From NCBI GenBank assembly GCA_046727175.1, contig JBKPCD010000058.1:1-9732 (forward strand): a stretch of DNA of 9,732 nt, written 5' to 3'. The notes below the pieces were generated by a model. That model had not been told where the DNA came from. It saw only the letters and a program-made list of their open reading frames with translations, and did not search any database. The translations under genes were made by a program, and so were the position numbers. Positions within the stretch are counted from its first letter, which is position 1; every line of letters starts with the position of its first letter. Source of the DNA: JBKPCD01 sp046727175. GTDB taxonomy: Bacteria; Acidobacteriota; Vicinamibacteria; Vicinamibacterales; 2-12-FULL-66-21. This document shows, piece after piece, positions 1-8,310 of this stretch.

Positions 1-351
1 TCCACCTCGTCCGTTTCAAGGCGTCGCGCTGCCGAGGGCAGCACCGAGCGGCGAGGATCTCGCTCATTTCCGTCCCGACCCGGCTACGCGAACGTCAACA
101 ATCCTCAGGAGATCTGGTTTTGGCGAGGGACACCCGGCAGGGATACATCCGAATTCTTCGGAGGACGCACTGCCACGGCGGCCACCATTCTCGCGGCGAT
201 AAAGACGGCCCGGGAGCGTCGGCGGATCCGCCCGCGGCTAAACGTGACACGCTCTGGACCCGCAGGACCTAAGAAAAACCTCCAGCAAAACTCGGCGGAG
301 AGTCCTCGCCGGAGAGCGCATCGACGGATAGAGGGCGGCTACTCGCGATGA
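1..351 (+). other. Unassigned open frame running in from the window edge
   Basis: Frame 1 is open from the first base to a TGA at 349-351 (116 codons), so it could be the 3' end of a gene that starts outside the window. The translation is Arg-rich in its first third. A more protein-like middle contains the segments NPQEIWFWRG and ATAATILAAIKTARERRR, followed by a low-complexity basic tail. I do not recognise a family. A frame this long is only mildly unlikely by chance at this base composition. From 352 to 542 I see no gene, RNA or clear repeat. This stretch is the original downstream flank of the locus interrupted by the IS110 element. Confidence 0.2.
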
Positions 352-565
352 GCGCAGACTGGACGTGACCGAGAGCTCATCCGCTGGCGACAGCGGTCCT
401 GGCAGGCGCGGCTTCGATCAGCGGACGCGATCATCGGCGGCAGCTGCTTGAGCCGCAAAGGCTGCGTCGCTCTTCGAGACTCACCTCGCGAACCTTGGCG
501 AACCTGTCAAGCACAGGCCTTTTACGCCGCTTCTCGAATCAACCAGGGTCGAAAATCTCTCCCAA

Positions 566-1848
566 TCATGCCGGACTGCTCGATGGAGCCGGAAGAAGTT
601 CGACACGATAGCCGAGACTTCGCAGTTCACGGATCATCTTGCGCGCGCGCACCTTCTTCGCCTCTGCGCTGACGGCGGGCCCGCGTTCCTCGTAGCGCAC
701 GCGCTGGTGAAGAATCTTCCAAATGAGGCGACTGAGCCGGTGGGTGATCGCACCGATGGCTTGGGCGTGGCCGAGGCGTGGGACGAGCCGGCGATACACG
801 ATGGCGAAGATCGTGCCCTTGGCCTTCACCGCAGCGTTTGCGGCTTGATTCAGGACGCGTCGCATCTGGCGGTTGCCCTTGGGGCAGCGGTGACTGTAGT
901 TCTTGCCCGCGCTCTCCTCGGTGCCGGGGCACGCGCCCATCCACGACGCGAGGTGTTTAGGTGAGGGAAACGTCGCGGCGGTGGCGCCGACTTCCGCAAT
1001 GATCTGCTGCGCAGAGTCGACTCCCAAGCCCGGTACCTCGGCGAGTCGGTGGACCGGCTCGTGATGATGACTGAGTAGCGCCGCCATCTGTTGATCCAGC
1101 TGTCCGAGGTGATCCTCGATCATTCGCAATTCCTCAAGGGTCAGCTTCAGCAGCCGGCGATACACGGGATTGAGCGTCGTGCACGCCCTGCAGGCGTCGG
1201 ACAATTGCGCGGCCGTCGCACGCAGCCGCGGGTCCGCCAGTGCCGCCACTGTTGCAGGATCGGTTTCGCCCTCGGCCAGTGCCTGCAGCATGCGTCGTGC
1301 GCTGGTGCCCAGTAGATCCGTGACCTGGCTGGACAGCTTGATGTGCGCCTCTTCGAGCAGCGCTTCCAATCGGTTGTGCAGCTGCACGCGGTTGCGCGTG
1401 ATCTGATATTTGCGGCGCATCACAGTCCGCCACAAGCGTTGCTCGGCGTCGGGCACAAAGCTGCGGGTCAGCTCCTGCGCGACCAAGCGCTTCACCAGAC
1501 GTTCCGCATCCGGAAAGTCCTTTTTGCGGCCGCCGGCTCCACGATTCGACTGCGCTTGGGCAAGGTGCAGCGTGCCGAGGTCGGGTTCGCATCTTCGCGC
1601 GCCCCGGCGCTTTGGCCGCCACTGCAGCTCAAGGCCTCCCAGACCGGGCGCCAATACTGCGCGGTCGATTCCATGACGACTTCGTCGACCTCGCGTTCAA
1701 CGAGCCAGTCAGCCAGCGCGCGCAGGTCAGCGGGGCTCGTCCCCACCTTCATACGCGTGAAGCGGTAGTCGTCATCGACTTCGACGTCGGCCACGACGAC
1801 CGCTAACATCTTCTTGTGGACGTCAATTCCCGCGATCTGATATGGCAT
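566..1848 (-). CDS. IS110-family transposase (DEDD recombinase), frameshifted
   Basis: This is the recombinase that moves the element. The N-terminal RuvC-like DEDD domain shows Asp9 in GIDVHK, Glu60 in VMESTAQYW, and the two later acidic residues in KKDFPDAERL. The C-terminal Transposase_20 domain carries AEVPGLGVDSAQQIIAEVG and the serine region GACPGTEESAGKNYSH, followed by the conserved KGNRQMRR block. The start ATG at 1848 follows a good Shine-Dalgarno sequence (AGGAGAGG, 5 nt spacing). The frame from 1848 stays open to 1492, but the conserved protein continues in another frame ending at 566. The change lies in about 1585-1640. The local fit (WEAL then ELQWRPK, REDANPTS, then GTLHLAQAQ) is best explained by two missing bases and one extra base in G/C runs. 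The corrected length is about 427 aa. No slippery heptamer is evident, so programmed frameshifting is unlikely. Confidence 0.85.
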
Positions 1849-1849
1849 C

Positions 1850-2088
1850 GGCCTCTCCTGGGGGAGCGGAGAGCGTGCCTCATCGCATCAGTCAGGGTCG
1901 CGAGCTGCCGCCGGCCTCACCCGAGCCCCAGCGACGCTCAATTATTCGGTCAATCGCGCACGCTCCGGACCAGACAGTTGCTCGGCCTCGATGGTGCCAC
2001 TGGTTAGTTCGATCTCGCCGCTCCACGCCGCCGCTATTCTGCCGCGAGGATTTTCATTACGTTTCGCGGGCTGAAAGCCCAGGCTGAC
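1850..2088 (-). ncRNA. Candidate bridge RNA region in the IS110 leader
   Basis: IS110 elements are known to express a structured bridge RNA from their non-coding end that pairs with both element ends and target. Here the only sizeable non-coding part is this 5' leader. It holds an 8-bp perfect inverted repeat (GAGCGTGC at 1871-1878, GCACGCTC at 1958-1965) and a terminal hairpin at 2068-2080. On the minus strand it contains CGACCCTG (1893-1900), identical to eight bases at the element's right-end junction (545-552). It also holds GCTCCCCCAG (1858-1867), complementary at 8 of 10 positions to the left-end junction. GCAACTG (1975-1981) equals the left target flank, and GAACTAACCAG (2000-2010) complements the right target flank at 9 of 11. 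The exact RNA ends are not visible, and the order of the target matches differs from IS621. Confidence 0.45.
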
Positions 2089-2092
2089 CCAG

Positions 2093-2226
2093 TTGCGGAA
2101 ATCGTCCAGTGCGGCGAGCCATCCGCCGCCGCGCGCGCTGAATCCAGGCGCGTCCGCCTTCGCCCTTCGGGCATCAGTCGCACGGCTACGTGGATCGCGC
2201 GCACTATTGTTTCTGCGACTTGGCAT
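2093..2226 (-). other. Upstream half of a small locus split by IS110
   Basis: Downstream of the hydrolase, a minus-strand frame from ATG 2226 runs through ARRAKADAPGF and GGGWLAALDDFRNW to the IS110 junction. It resumes beyond the element at 542 as LIREAA-stop (stop 522-524). The restored frame would encode about 52 aa, overlapping the end of the hydrolase. I do not recognise a function. Around the junction the restored target is bounded by CGCCGC and GCGGCG, and a small GCCC-TTC-GGGC hairpin sits near 2163-2173. This makes a dispersed intergenic repeat as plausible as a real gene. IS110 elements often target such repeated palindromic sites. Confidence 0.35.
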
Positions 2227-3066
2227 CGAGGAAATCGTTGACGATGGGGATGATGGCGTCGCCTTTGGCCATCAGCGTAATGTGTGTCGCGTTCGGGAGA
2301 ACGGCCAGCCTCGACTCCGAGCGCGGCCGCGTGTCGCCAAAATCTCACCGCCTTTGAGGCGAAACATCTCAGAGATGTGGTCCAGCCGGACGCCGTCGGC
2401 ATCGCCGTAGACAAAGAGAAACGGGGCCTTGGTGGCCTTGAGTTTACTGGCTCCGAAATCGTATGGCTTCAAATCCATCGCGATGACGCGCTTGACGAAG
2501 TTCGGAAACTCGTTGGGCGTCGGACTGAGCTTTTTGTATTCGGTCTCGATAGGCGAGCCCTTGAAGATGCCGGCCGTCATTTTCGGGAACACGTCGAGCG
2601 CTTCCTTGACCCAGCCGTCGTGGCGGAAAACGGCAGAAATACTGACAACCTTGCGCACCTTTTCAGGATGGCGGATGGCGACCTGCATCGCGACGCCGCC
2701 GCCCATGCTGTAACCGAGTAAATCGGCTTGCTTGATCTTGAAGTAATCGAGCATCGCAGCAATGTCGTCGGCGAGGTTTTCGTAACTGAAATCGCGGTTG
2801 ATGTCGGCCGTGCGTCCGTGGCCCTGCATCTCGAGGGCGATGACTTTGCGAGCTTTCGAGAGTTCGCCGATCCATCCGATCCAGTTGTTCGAGATCGTCA
2901 TGTACGAACCGTGCAGCAACACCAAAGGTTCGCCGCTGCCGCTACCGTGGATCTCGTAATACATTTTGAGGCCGTTGACCGGCGCGTAACCGGTTGTTGG
3001 TTTTTGCGCCTGCGCCCGCACGGCGGTCGACATCAGGACGGTGGAGATCAAGGCTGCTGTTTTCAT
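2204..3066 (-). CDS. Secreted alpha/beta hydrolase, frameshifted near the C-terminus
   Basis: This is a serine hydrolase of the alpha/beta fold, with esterase/lipase-like motifs; the substrate cannot be told. The ATG at 3066 is chosen over longer starts because GGAGGAGA lies about 8 nt upstream and the protein then begins with a signal peptide (MKTAALISTVLMSTAVRAQA). The oxyanion-loop motif LLHGS is near residue 51, the nucleophile is Ser120 in GYSMGG, and the acid is probably Asp224 in VYGDADG. The frame from 3066 runs on to a premature stop at 2272 and lacks the catalytic His. After one base is added to the A-run at 2339-2342 (plus strand), the protein continues LAVLPNATHITLMAKGD to a TAG at 2204-2206. 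This restores His at about residue 262 and a normal length of about 287 aa. It is divergent from padR across a 139-bp gap. Confidence 0.85.
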
Positions 3067-3146
3067 GTAGCTATTCTCCTCCGTCGACACGCCGACACCC
3101 ACCTGCCATCGCTGTCGCGTGAAATGCCGCGCTGCGGACGAGCCAG

Positions 3147-3175
3147 TTGACAAACATCAGCGATGTCTCGATACT
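3147..3175 (+). promoter_or_regulatory. Sigma70-like promoter of padR and the permease operon
   Basis: TTGACA at 3147-3152 matches the -35 consensus perfectly. It is followed by a 17-nt spacer and GATACT at 3170-3175, which matches 4 of 6 bases of the -10 consensus. The predicted start of transcription is about 3182, giving a leader of about 24 nt to the padR ATG. Confidence 0.6.
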
Positions 3176-3178
3176 ACC

Positions 3179-3198
3179 GCCAGCTATGCATAGCTGGC
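3179..3198. promoter_or_regulatory. 20-bp perfect palindrome, probable PadR operator
   Basis: GCCAGCTATGCATAGCTGGC is fully self-complementary (10 bp per arm, no gap). It overlaps the predicted transcription start and ends 7 nt before the padR ATG. PadR regulators are winged-helix dimers that often bind palindromes in their own promoters, so this is probably the autorepression site. It could also fold as a short stem in the mRNA and hide the ribosome binding region, where no clear Shine-Dalgarno sequence is seen. Confidence 0.65.
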
Positions 3199-3205
3199 TG
3201 TTGAT

Positions 3206-3541
3206 ATGCCCAAACATACGAACGACCGACTGCAGGGCACGCTCGACCTGCTGATTCTCAACATCTTGTCTCGCGGCGGCGCGCAGCATGGCTACGCGAT
3301 CGCGCAGCGAATCCACCAGGCGACAGACGATTCCTTGCGAATCGAAGAGGGCTCGCTATACCCGGCCCTGCAACGCATGACGCACGAAAGATGGCTTCGC
3401 GCGGAGTGGGGGTTGACGGATACGGGCCGGAAGGCGCGTTTCTACACGATCACACCAGCCGGCCGACGGCAACTCGCAGAAGAAGAGCGACGCTGGCTGC
3501 AGCTGACCGAGGCGGTCGCCAAGGCGTTGCGATTCGCGTGA
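3206..3541 (+). CDS. PadR-family transcriptional regulator
   Basis: This 111-aa protein has the typical PadR length. The N-terminal winged helix shows LQGTLDLLILNIL, then GGAQHGYAIAQRI, then IEEGSLYPALQRM with the conserved GSLYPAL helix. The wing follows in GLTDTGRKARFYTITPAGRRQL. The C-terminal helix (about residues 90-111) would mediate dimerisation. It belongs to the short PadR type usually found directly before ADOP permeases in Acidobacteria. The start ATG lies just behind the palindrome and promoter, and nothing further upstream in this frame is needed for a full domain. The permease starts only 9 nt after its stop, so they are almost certainly co-transcribed. The probable role is ligand-responsive repression of this operon; no ligand can be inferred. 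The gene is intact. Confidence 0.93.
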   Translation: MPKHTNDRLQGTLDLLILNILSRGGAQHGYAIAQRIHQATDDSLRIEEGSLYPALQRMTHERWLRAEWGLTDTGRKARFYTITPAGRRQLAEEERRWLQLTEAVAKALRFA

Positions 3542-3550
3542 GAGACGATC

Positions 3551-6284
3551 ATGTCACCACTTCGCAGGCTACTGAATGTCGTGCGCCGGTGGCGCATGGA
3601 TGACGACCTTCGCCAGGAACTGGACACGCATCTCGCGCTCATCGAGGAGGAAGAGCGCAAACACAGCGTGACCGCCGAGCAGGCCCGACGGAATGCCAGG
3701 ACGCGGTTCGGCAACCCACGGGCGTACCGCGAGAGGGCGCTCGACGCGGTGATCGCAACGTGGTTCGAGAACGCCGGCAAGGACGTCCGCTTCGCCGCGC
3801 GTGTACTTCTCCGCGCCCCAGGCTTCTCTACGGTCGCCGTTCTCACCATGGTCCTCGGCATCGGCATCAACGCCGCGATCTTCTCGGTCGTGTCCGGTGT
3901 CATCCTGCGGCCCCTGCCGTATCCCCAGTCCGAGCGCTTGATGTATGTGACCACACAATACCCCGCGATCGGCTCTGCGCCGGTTCCGTTATCCGCACCC
4001 GAGTACCTCGAGTTTCGCGCCGTCAACCGGTCATTTGCGGCGATCGGGGCGTTTGCGCCGGGTGCGGGCGAAGTGAATCTCACGGCGGATGACAGGGCTC
4101 GGCGTGTGCGTTCGGTGAACGTAGACGAGCATCTGCTCGACGCTCTCGGCCTGCAGCCTGCGCAGGGACGGTTGTTCCGCCGCGGAGAGACTGACAGGAC
4201 GGATCCTGACGCACCGCTCCCGCCAGTCGCGATTCTCTCGCACGAGTTGTGGCAAACCGCGTTTGGTGGAAAGCAAATCGTCGGACAGACGGTGGAAGTG
4301 AACAGCGTGCGCCGCGAAGTGATTGGCATCATGCCGCCTGGCGCCGATGTCATGGACAACCGGACGGAGATCTGGTTGCCGCTGGGTTTGAACCCGCTCA
4401 ACCCCGGAGATCGTCGGGGTCACCGCCTGCGCCTGATTGGAAGGTTGAAAGACGAGGTCACGGCTTCGACAGCCCAAGCGGAGCTGAAGATGCTCAACGA
4501 ACAGTGGGGCGAACGGGTCGGAGTGACCGATCACATGTTTGCTCCCATGCCGGCTGATGCCGCGGCGCGGGCGTCGTCGAACGAAAATGCAGGTCATGTT
4601 CTGCAGCTGGTACCCCTCCACGATCAGATCGTCAGCGGCGCCAGCTGCGCGATCTGGATGCTTCAGGCTACCGCCGGATTTGTCCTGTTGATCGCCTGTG
4701 CCAATCTGGCGAACCTCTTACTGGCGCGTGCGGCGATACGCCGTCGTGAATTCGCGGTGCGTACGGCCCTGGGAGCAAGCCGCGGCCGGCTCCTTCGGCA
4801 GTTGATCATCGAAGGCGTACTGCTGTCGATTGCCGGCAGCGCACTCGCGTTGTGGCTCGCTCGTCTCGGTCTGCATACACTGACGCAGGCGTACCCCGCG
4901 GCTCTGCCCCGATCGACCGAGTTGAGCGTCGATCTCCCCGTGCTGCTGTTTACCTGTGGCGTGGCAGTCGCCACCGGCATGGTCTTCGGGCTGGCGCAGC
5001 TTTGGCACATCGGCGTGAACAGTTTGGCCGTCTCCCTCATGGAGACCGGGACCAGAGGCGTCAGCGGCGGCGTACGGCGGCAGGTGCGCCGCGCCCTGGT
5101 GGTGGCCGAAGTCGCCTTGGCGGTGGTCCTCGTGATTGGCGCGGGTCTACTCATACGCACCGTTTACAACCTCGCGAACGTCGAGGTGGGATTCAACAGG
5201 TCGCGGCTCGTGACGTTCTCGATAAGCCTGCCGGATCGTACCTATCCGGGGGCGATGATCCGGGTGCAGGCGTACCAACGCCTCCTTGATATCCTGCGCG
5301 CCGCGCCCGGAGTGGAGGCGGCGACGGCAATGTTTGGGCTGCCGCCGAATCGCCCGGCCGTCAAGAACAATACACGGATCGCCGCTGCCACGACTCCGCC
5401 GGCAGGGCAGTTCCACATCGTTGATTACTATCAGTACGTGATGCCCGACTATTTCGAGACGATGGGCATCCCGATCGTCCGGGGCCGCAGCTTTCAGCCA
5501 ACTGATGCGACGTCCCCTGGTCTGGTCGCCATCGTCAACGAGAAGTTCGCCAATACGTTCTGGACAGGACGAGACCCAATCGGCCAGCGCGTGAAACCAT
5601 GCTGCAACGATCAGCCCCCGTGGTTTTCGGTCGTCGGGGTGGCGAAGGACGTCAAGCAGGGAGGCGTCGATCGGGAAACAGGAACCGAGCTTTACCTGTC
5701 CGTTCAGCAGATCGCGAGACCGGCTCCAGGGTTGGGGATTGCGCCGCTCACGCACGTGGTGTTGCGCACCACGCTCGCGCCAGCGGCCCTGTCGCAGACG
5801 ATTGAGCGCGTCGTCCGTGAAATGGACCCTGCCCGTACCGATGGTTCGCCTTCGAGATATGGAGGCGGTCTTTGCCGAATCCATCCAGCGACCTCGCTTC
5901 TTGGCGCAGCTCCTTGGCCTCTTTGCCGGCCTGGCGCTGCTGCTCGCCGCGGTGGGCACTTATGGGGTTGTCTCCTCCATCGTTGCGGAGCGCCGGGCAG
6001 AGATCGGCATTCGCATGGCGCTTGGCGCGAATCGATCCCGCGTGCTCGCCCATGTGATGCGAGAGGGACTTCTCCTCACTGGCATCGGTGCGGTTCTTGG
6101 ACTGGCGGGGGCCTTTGGCCTGACCCGGCTGATCGCGTCGCTCTTGTTCGGTGTGCGGCCGACAGATGTTCCCACGTTCGCTGGCGTCGTTACGACGATG
6201 ATCGTCGTCGCAGCGCTGGCGTCCCTGCTGCCGGCTTGGCGGGCGTCGCGACTGGATCTCGTCGCGGCACTCAGAGCTGACTAG
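3551..6284 (+). CDS. ADOP-type duplicated MacB/FtsX permease, frameshifted near the end
   Basis: This inner-membrane protein is built like two fused MacB-type permease halves. A cytoplasmic N-terminus (residues 1-80, charged) leads into TM1 (about 92-116, GFSTVAVLTMVLGIGINAAI). The first MacB periplasmic domain follows, then FtsX domain 1 (about 369-482, ACANLANLLLARAAIRRREFAVRTALGASR). A second anchor lies at about 512-541, followed by the second periplasmic domain and FtsX domain 2 (RRAEIGIRMALGANRSR). No ATPase is encoded beside it, as is usual for these orphan permeases; transport is assumed, not shown. The frame from 3551 loses FtsX domain 2 at CCC 5832-5834. Removing one C joins MDPA to VPMVRLRDMEAVFAES, running to the TAG at 6282-6284. 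The corrected length is about 910 aa, so the extra C is probably an error. The next gene starts directly at 6285. Confidence 0.9.
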
Positions 6285-7096
6285 ATGAGCAAACGGACAG
6301 GACTGCTCTTGTCCCTTTCCATTCTTCTTCCGTGGGTTCCCATCACGGATGCGAAGGCACCAGACGTCAGGATCGTTGCGAAGCCCGACATCGTTTACAT
6401 CGAACAGAGCGAATCGGGCCAACATCTGAACTTCGACTTTCTACTCGAGAACCAGACCAGTCACAGATTGATCCTGAGAGCATTACGCTGTCCGTCTTCG
6501 ATGAGCGCGGCTGGCTGACACGTCGCGAATTCGTGAACGAGTACAGTCGAGCAAGCCTGGAAATATCGCCGCGGCGTGTCGTCGAGGCGGCGGCGTCAAT
6601 ATTGGTCTTCAACCCGTTCCATTTCTTTTCCAGGTCAGTCCCTCTGAAGAGACTCCGTTACGGGTTCACCTTCCGCACGGAGGATGGAAGGAGCAGGTAC
6701 AGGTCAGATATCGTTGTGAGTCCGATTCCTTACCAGACGAAGACGCAGCTGATCCTGCCGGTGAGAGGACGCGTGCTGGTCTGGGATGGGCACGACTACC
6801 AGTCGCATCACCGTAGATTCGACTATGCCCGCGGCGCCTTCCTGCGCCTCGGCATCAAAGCGAATTCCCAACAGTATGCCTATGACTTTGTCGTCGTTGA
6901 TGATCGGGGATTGATGCATCGTGCCGGGCCGAGTGCCGGCGACGAATGGTACCCAGGCAAATCAGACACGAATGAGGAGTATTACGGCTTCGGTGTGCCC
7001 ATCTATGCGGCCGGAACCGGCCGTGTGGCAGCGCTCCACGATGGCGAACCGGATAATCGTCGGTTCAATCAAGCGGAACTCGCCACTCGAGAGTGA
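6285..7096 (+). pseudogene. M23-peptidase-like exported protein, truncated by an IS
   Basis: The ATG at 6285 touches the permease stop codon (TAGATG), which suggests coupled translation. A signal peptide (MSKRTGLLLSLSILLPWVP) is followed by a beta-rich N-terminal domain. The frame changes at about 6476, where one missing G (CTGGAG read as CTGAG) would join SHRLIL to ESITLSVFDERGW. The later part (ILPVRGRVLVWDGHDYQSHHRR, YAYDFVVVDDRG, FGVPIYAAGTGRVAALHDGEPDN) resembles the start of LytM/M23 metallopeptidase domains from memory of that family. The protein stops at a TGA formed by the first three bases of the adjacent insertion sequence. The expected GNY...DH and HxH zinc-binding part is therefore absent, and I do not find it beyond the element. 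As present it should not be an active peptidase. The family call is moderately sure; the truncation is very likely. Confidence 0.6.
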
Positions 7097-7117
7097 AGGG
7101 TGCATCAATCCGGTTTC
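7094..7117 (+). repeat. Left terminal inverted repeat
   Basis: TGAAGGGTGC followed by ATCAATCCGGTTTCG pairs imperfectly with the right end. The ten outermost bases differ from the right end at one position only. The first three bases act as the stop codon of the preceding gene. Confidence 0.7.
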
Positions 7118-7202
7118 GTGAGTGCCCGTTTTGAGCACTACGTGGAAGGTGTTGCAGGGCGCTGGTGGGTAGAATAGGACGGCTGGCTATGGTGGAGGCT
7201 TC

Positions 7203-8274
7203 GTGTTCTTCTCGCTGTGTTACGTGTTGCTTCGGTGGGCTCTGCAGCTCATTGCTCTGCGCGGTCGCTCGAACGATTTCAAGGAACTGGAAATCGTCGC
7301 CCTCAGGCACGAACTCGCCATTCTCCGCCGACGCACCCACCGTCCGGTGATGACGTGGACCGATCGGCTCTTCCTCGCAGCGGCCAGCCGGGTCCTGCCA
7401 CGTGCGCACTGGCGGTCCTTCATCGTCACACCGGCGACGCTGCTGGCTTGGCATCGGCGCTTGGTGGCGAAGCGTTGGACGTACGCGCGTCCACCCGGTC
7501 GGCCGCCGATCTGTCGTGAGATCCGAGACGTGGTCCTGCGCCTCGCGCGAGACAATCCGCGCTGGGGTTATCAACGCATCGTGGCGAGCTGAAGGGCCTC
7601 GGGTTCGCTGTTTCGGCGACGACGGTGCGTACTTTGCTTCGGAAAGCTGGTCTCGGGCCAGTCGGAACACGGCGTGGGCTGACGTGGCGCGAGTTCGTGC
7701 GAGCGCACCGGCCAAGCCTGCTCGCGGTCGACTTCTTCACCGTCGAGACAATCTGGCTACAACGGCTGTACGTGCTCTTCTTCATCGAATTGGAGAGCCG
7801 CCGAGTGCATGTCGCGAGATGCACGCTCAATCCGAGCGCGACGTGGGTGACACAGCAGGCCCGCCAATTGACATGGACCCTCGCCGAATACCCCGAGTCC
7901 TTCCGGTTCCTGATTCGCGATCGGGATCAGAAGTTCACCGAAGATTTTGACGAGGTGTTTCGAAGCGACGGCATTGAGATCCTTCGCACGCCGTGTCGCA
8001 CTCCGCAGGCGAACGGCGTGGCGGAGCGGTTTGTACGACCGTTCGCTTGGAGTGTCTCGACTGGCTGCTAATTTTGAACCGACAGCACCTCGAGAGAGCT
8101 CTCTCCGTCTTCGTGGACCACTACAACCTCCACCGACTCCACCGAGCACTGGCCCTCACTCCACCCCACGCGGCACGCCCAGCGTTCGCATCGGCAACGG
8201 CGTCGGGCAAAGCTCGTGTCCAGCGTCGCGATCGTCTCGGCGGGGTGATCCGTGAGTATGTCCTGGCGGCGTAA
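7203..8274 (+). CDS. Integrase-core (rve) DDE transposase, two frameshifts
   Basis: The GTG at 7203 is preceded by GGAGG at a good distance. The N-terminal part (ELEIVALRHELAILRRR, then a helix-turn-helix region ending NPRWGYQRIV) binds DNA. The catalytic core holds all three acidic residues: Asp in LLAVDFFTV, Asp in IRDRDQKF, and Glu in PQANGVAERFVR. The C-terminus reads DHYNLHRLHRALALTPP and ends GGVIREYVLAA. The gene is split across three frames. A missing G at 7583-7584 (GTGGGCGAG read as GTGGCGAG) creates an immediate TGA. A missing A near 8038 (CGAACC read as CGACC) shifts the last quarter. Both repairs give a smooth family sequence of about 357 aa, so the true gene may be intact. The exact IS family (IS481 or a related IS3-like group) is not certain. 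Confidence 0.85.
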
Positions 8275-8295
8275 TCCAGGTTTTCGCACCCTACA
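8272..8295 (-). repeat. Right terminal inverted repeat
   Basis: Read on the minus strand it begins TGTAGGGTGC and continues GAAAACCTGGATTA, matching the left repeat. It overlaps the final stop codon of the transposase, giving a very compact right end. Confidence 0.7.
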
Positions 8296-8310
8296 CGGTT
8301 GCCGACGCTC

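Larger units (their letters stand above)
547..2092 (-). mobile_element. IS110-family insertion sequence, complete
   Basis: The element is about 1,546 bp, normal for IS110. The transposase fills most of it; the 5' non-coding leader is about 240 nt and only about 19 nt follow the stop codon. Long left-end leader plus short right end is the layout of IS110-group elements. The ends come from a target-site argument: the four bases CCAG (plus strand) occur at 543-546 and at 2089-2092, and joining the outer flanks there gives a continuous minus-strand frame reading LDDFRNWLIREAA-stop. There are no terminal inverted repeats and no long target duplication, as expected for this family. The boundary is ambiguous by the four shared bases (547-2092 or 543-2088). 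A 5-bp hairpin (2068-2080, GGGCT/AGCCC) lies just inside the upstream end. Confidence 0.75.
7094..8295 (+). mobile_element. IS481/IS3-like insertion sequence with imperfect terminal repeats
   Basis: The element is about 1,202 bp and carries one integrase-core transposase. It begins TGAAGGGTGC and ends GCACCCTACA, so it has the TG...CA termini usual for this class, and the inverted repeats match at roughly 16 of 23 positions. I see no direct duplication of the bases outside the two ends. This, and the loss of the rest of the M23-like gene, suggests a deletion next to the element after insertion, or recombination between two copies. The insertion lies at the end of the permease operon. Confidence 0.75.

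Noticed and set aside
1..351. IS66-type transposase tail in the edge frame
   Set aside because: A faint likeness around ATAATILAAIKTA is too short and lacks the following conserved tail.
1492..1848. Programmed frameshifting to make the IS110 transposase
   Set aside because: IS110 transposases are normally made from one frame, no slippery heptamer is seen, and the region needs several compensating changes in G/C runs, which fits sequence error better.
3442..4401. Long minus-strand frame of 319 codons opposite the padR-permease junction
   Set aside because: It lies antisense to two well-supported genes, has Ser/Arg-rich low-complexity translation and no recognisable motif; it is a high-GC shadow frame.
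5739..6284. Separate small FtsX-domain gene behind the permease
   Set aside because: It has no start signal of its own and continues the permease exactly after removal of one C, so it is the displaced end of the same gene.
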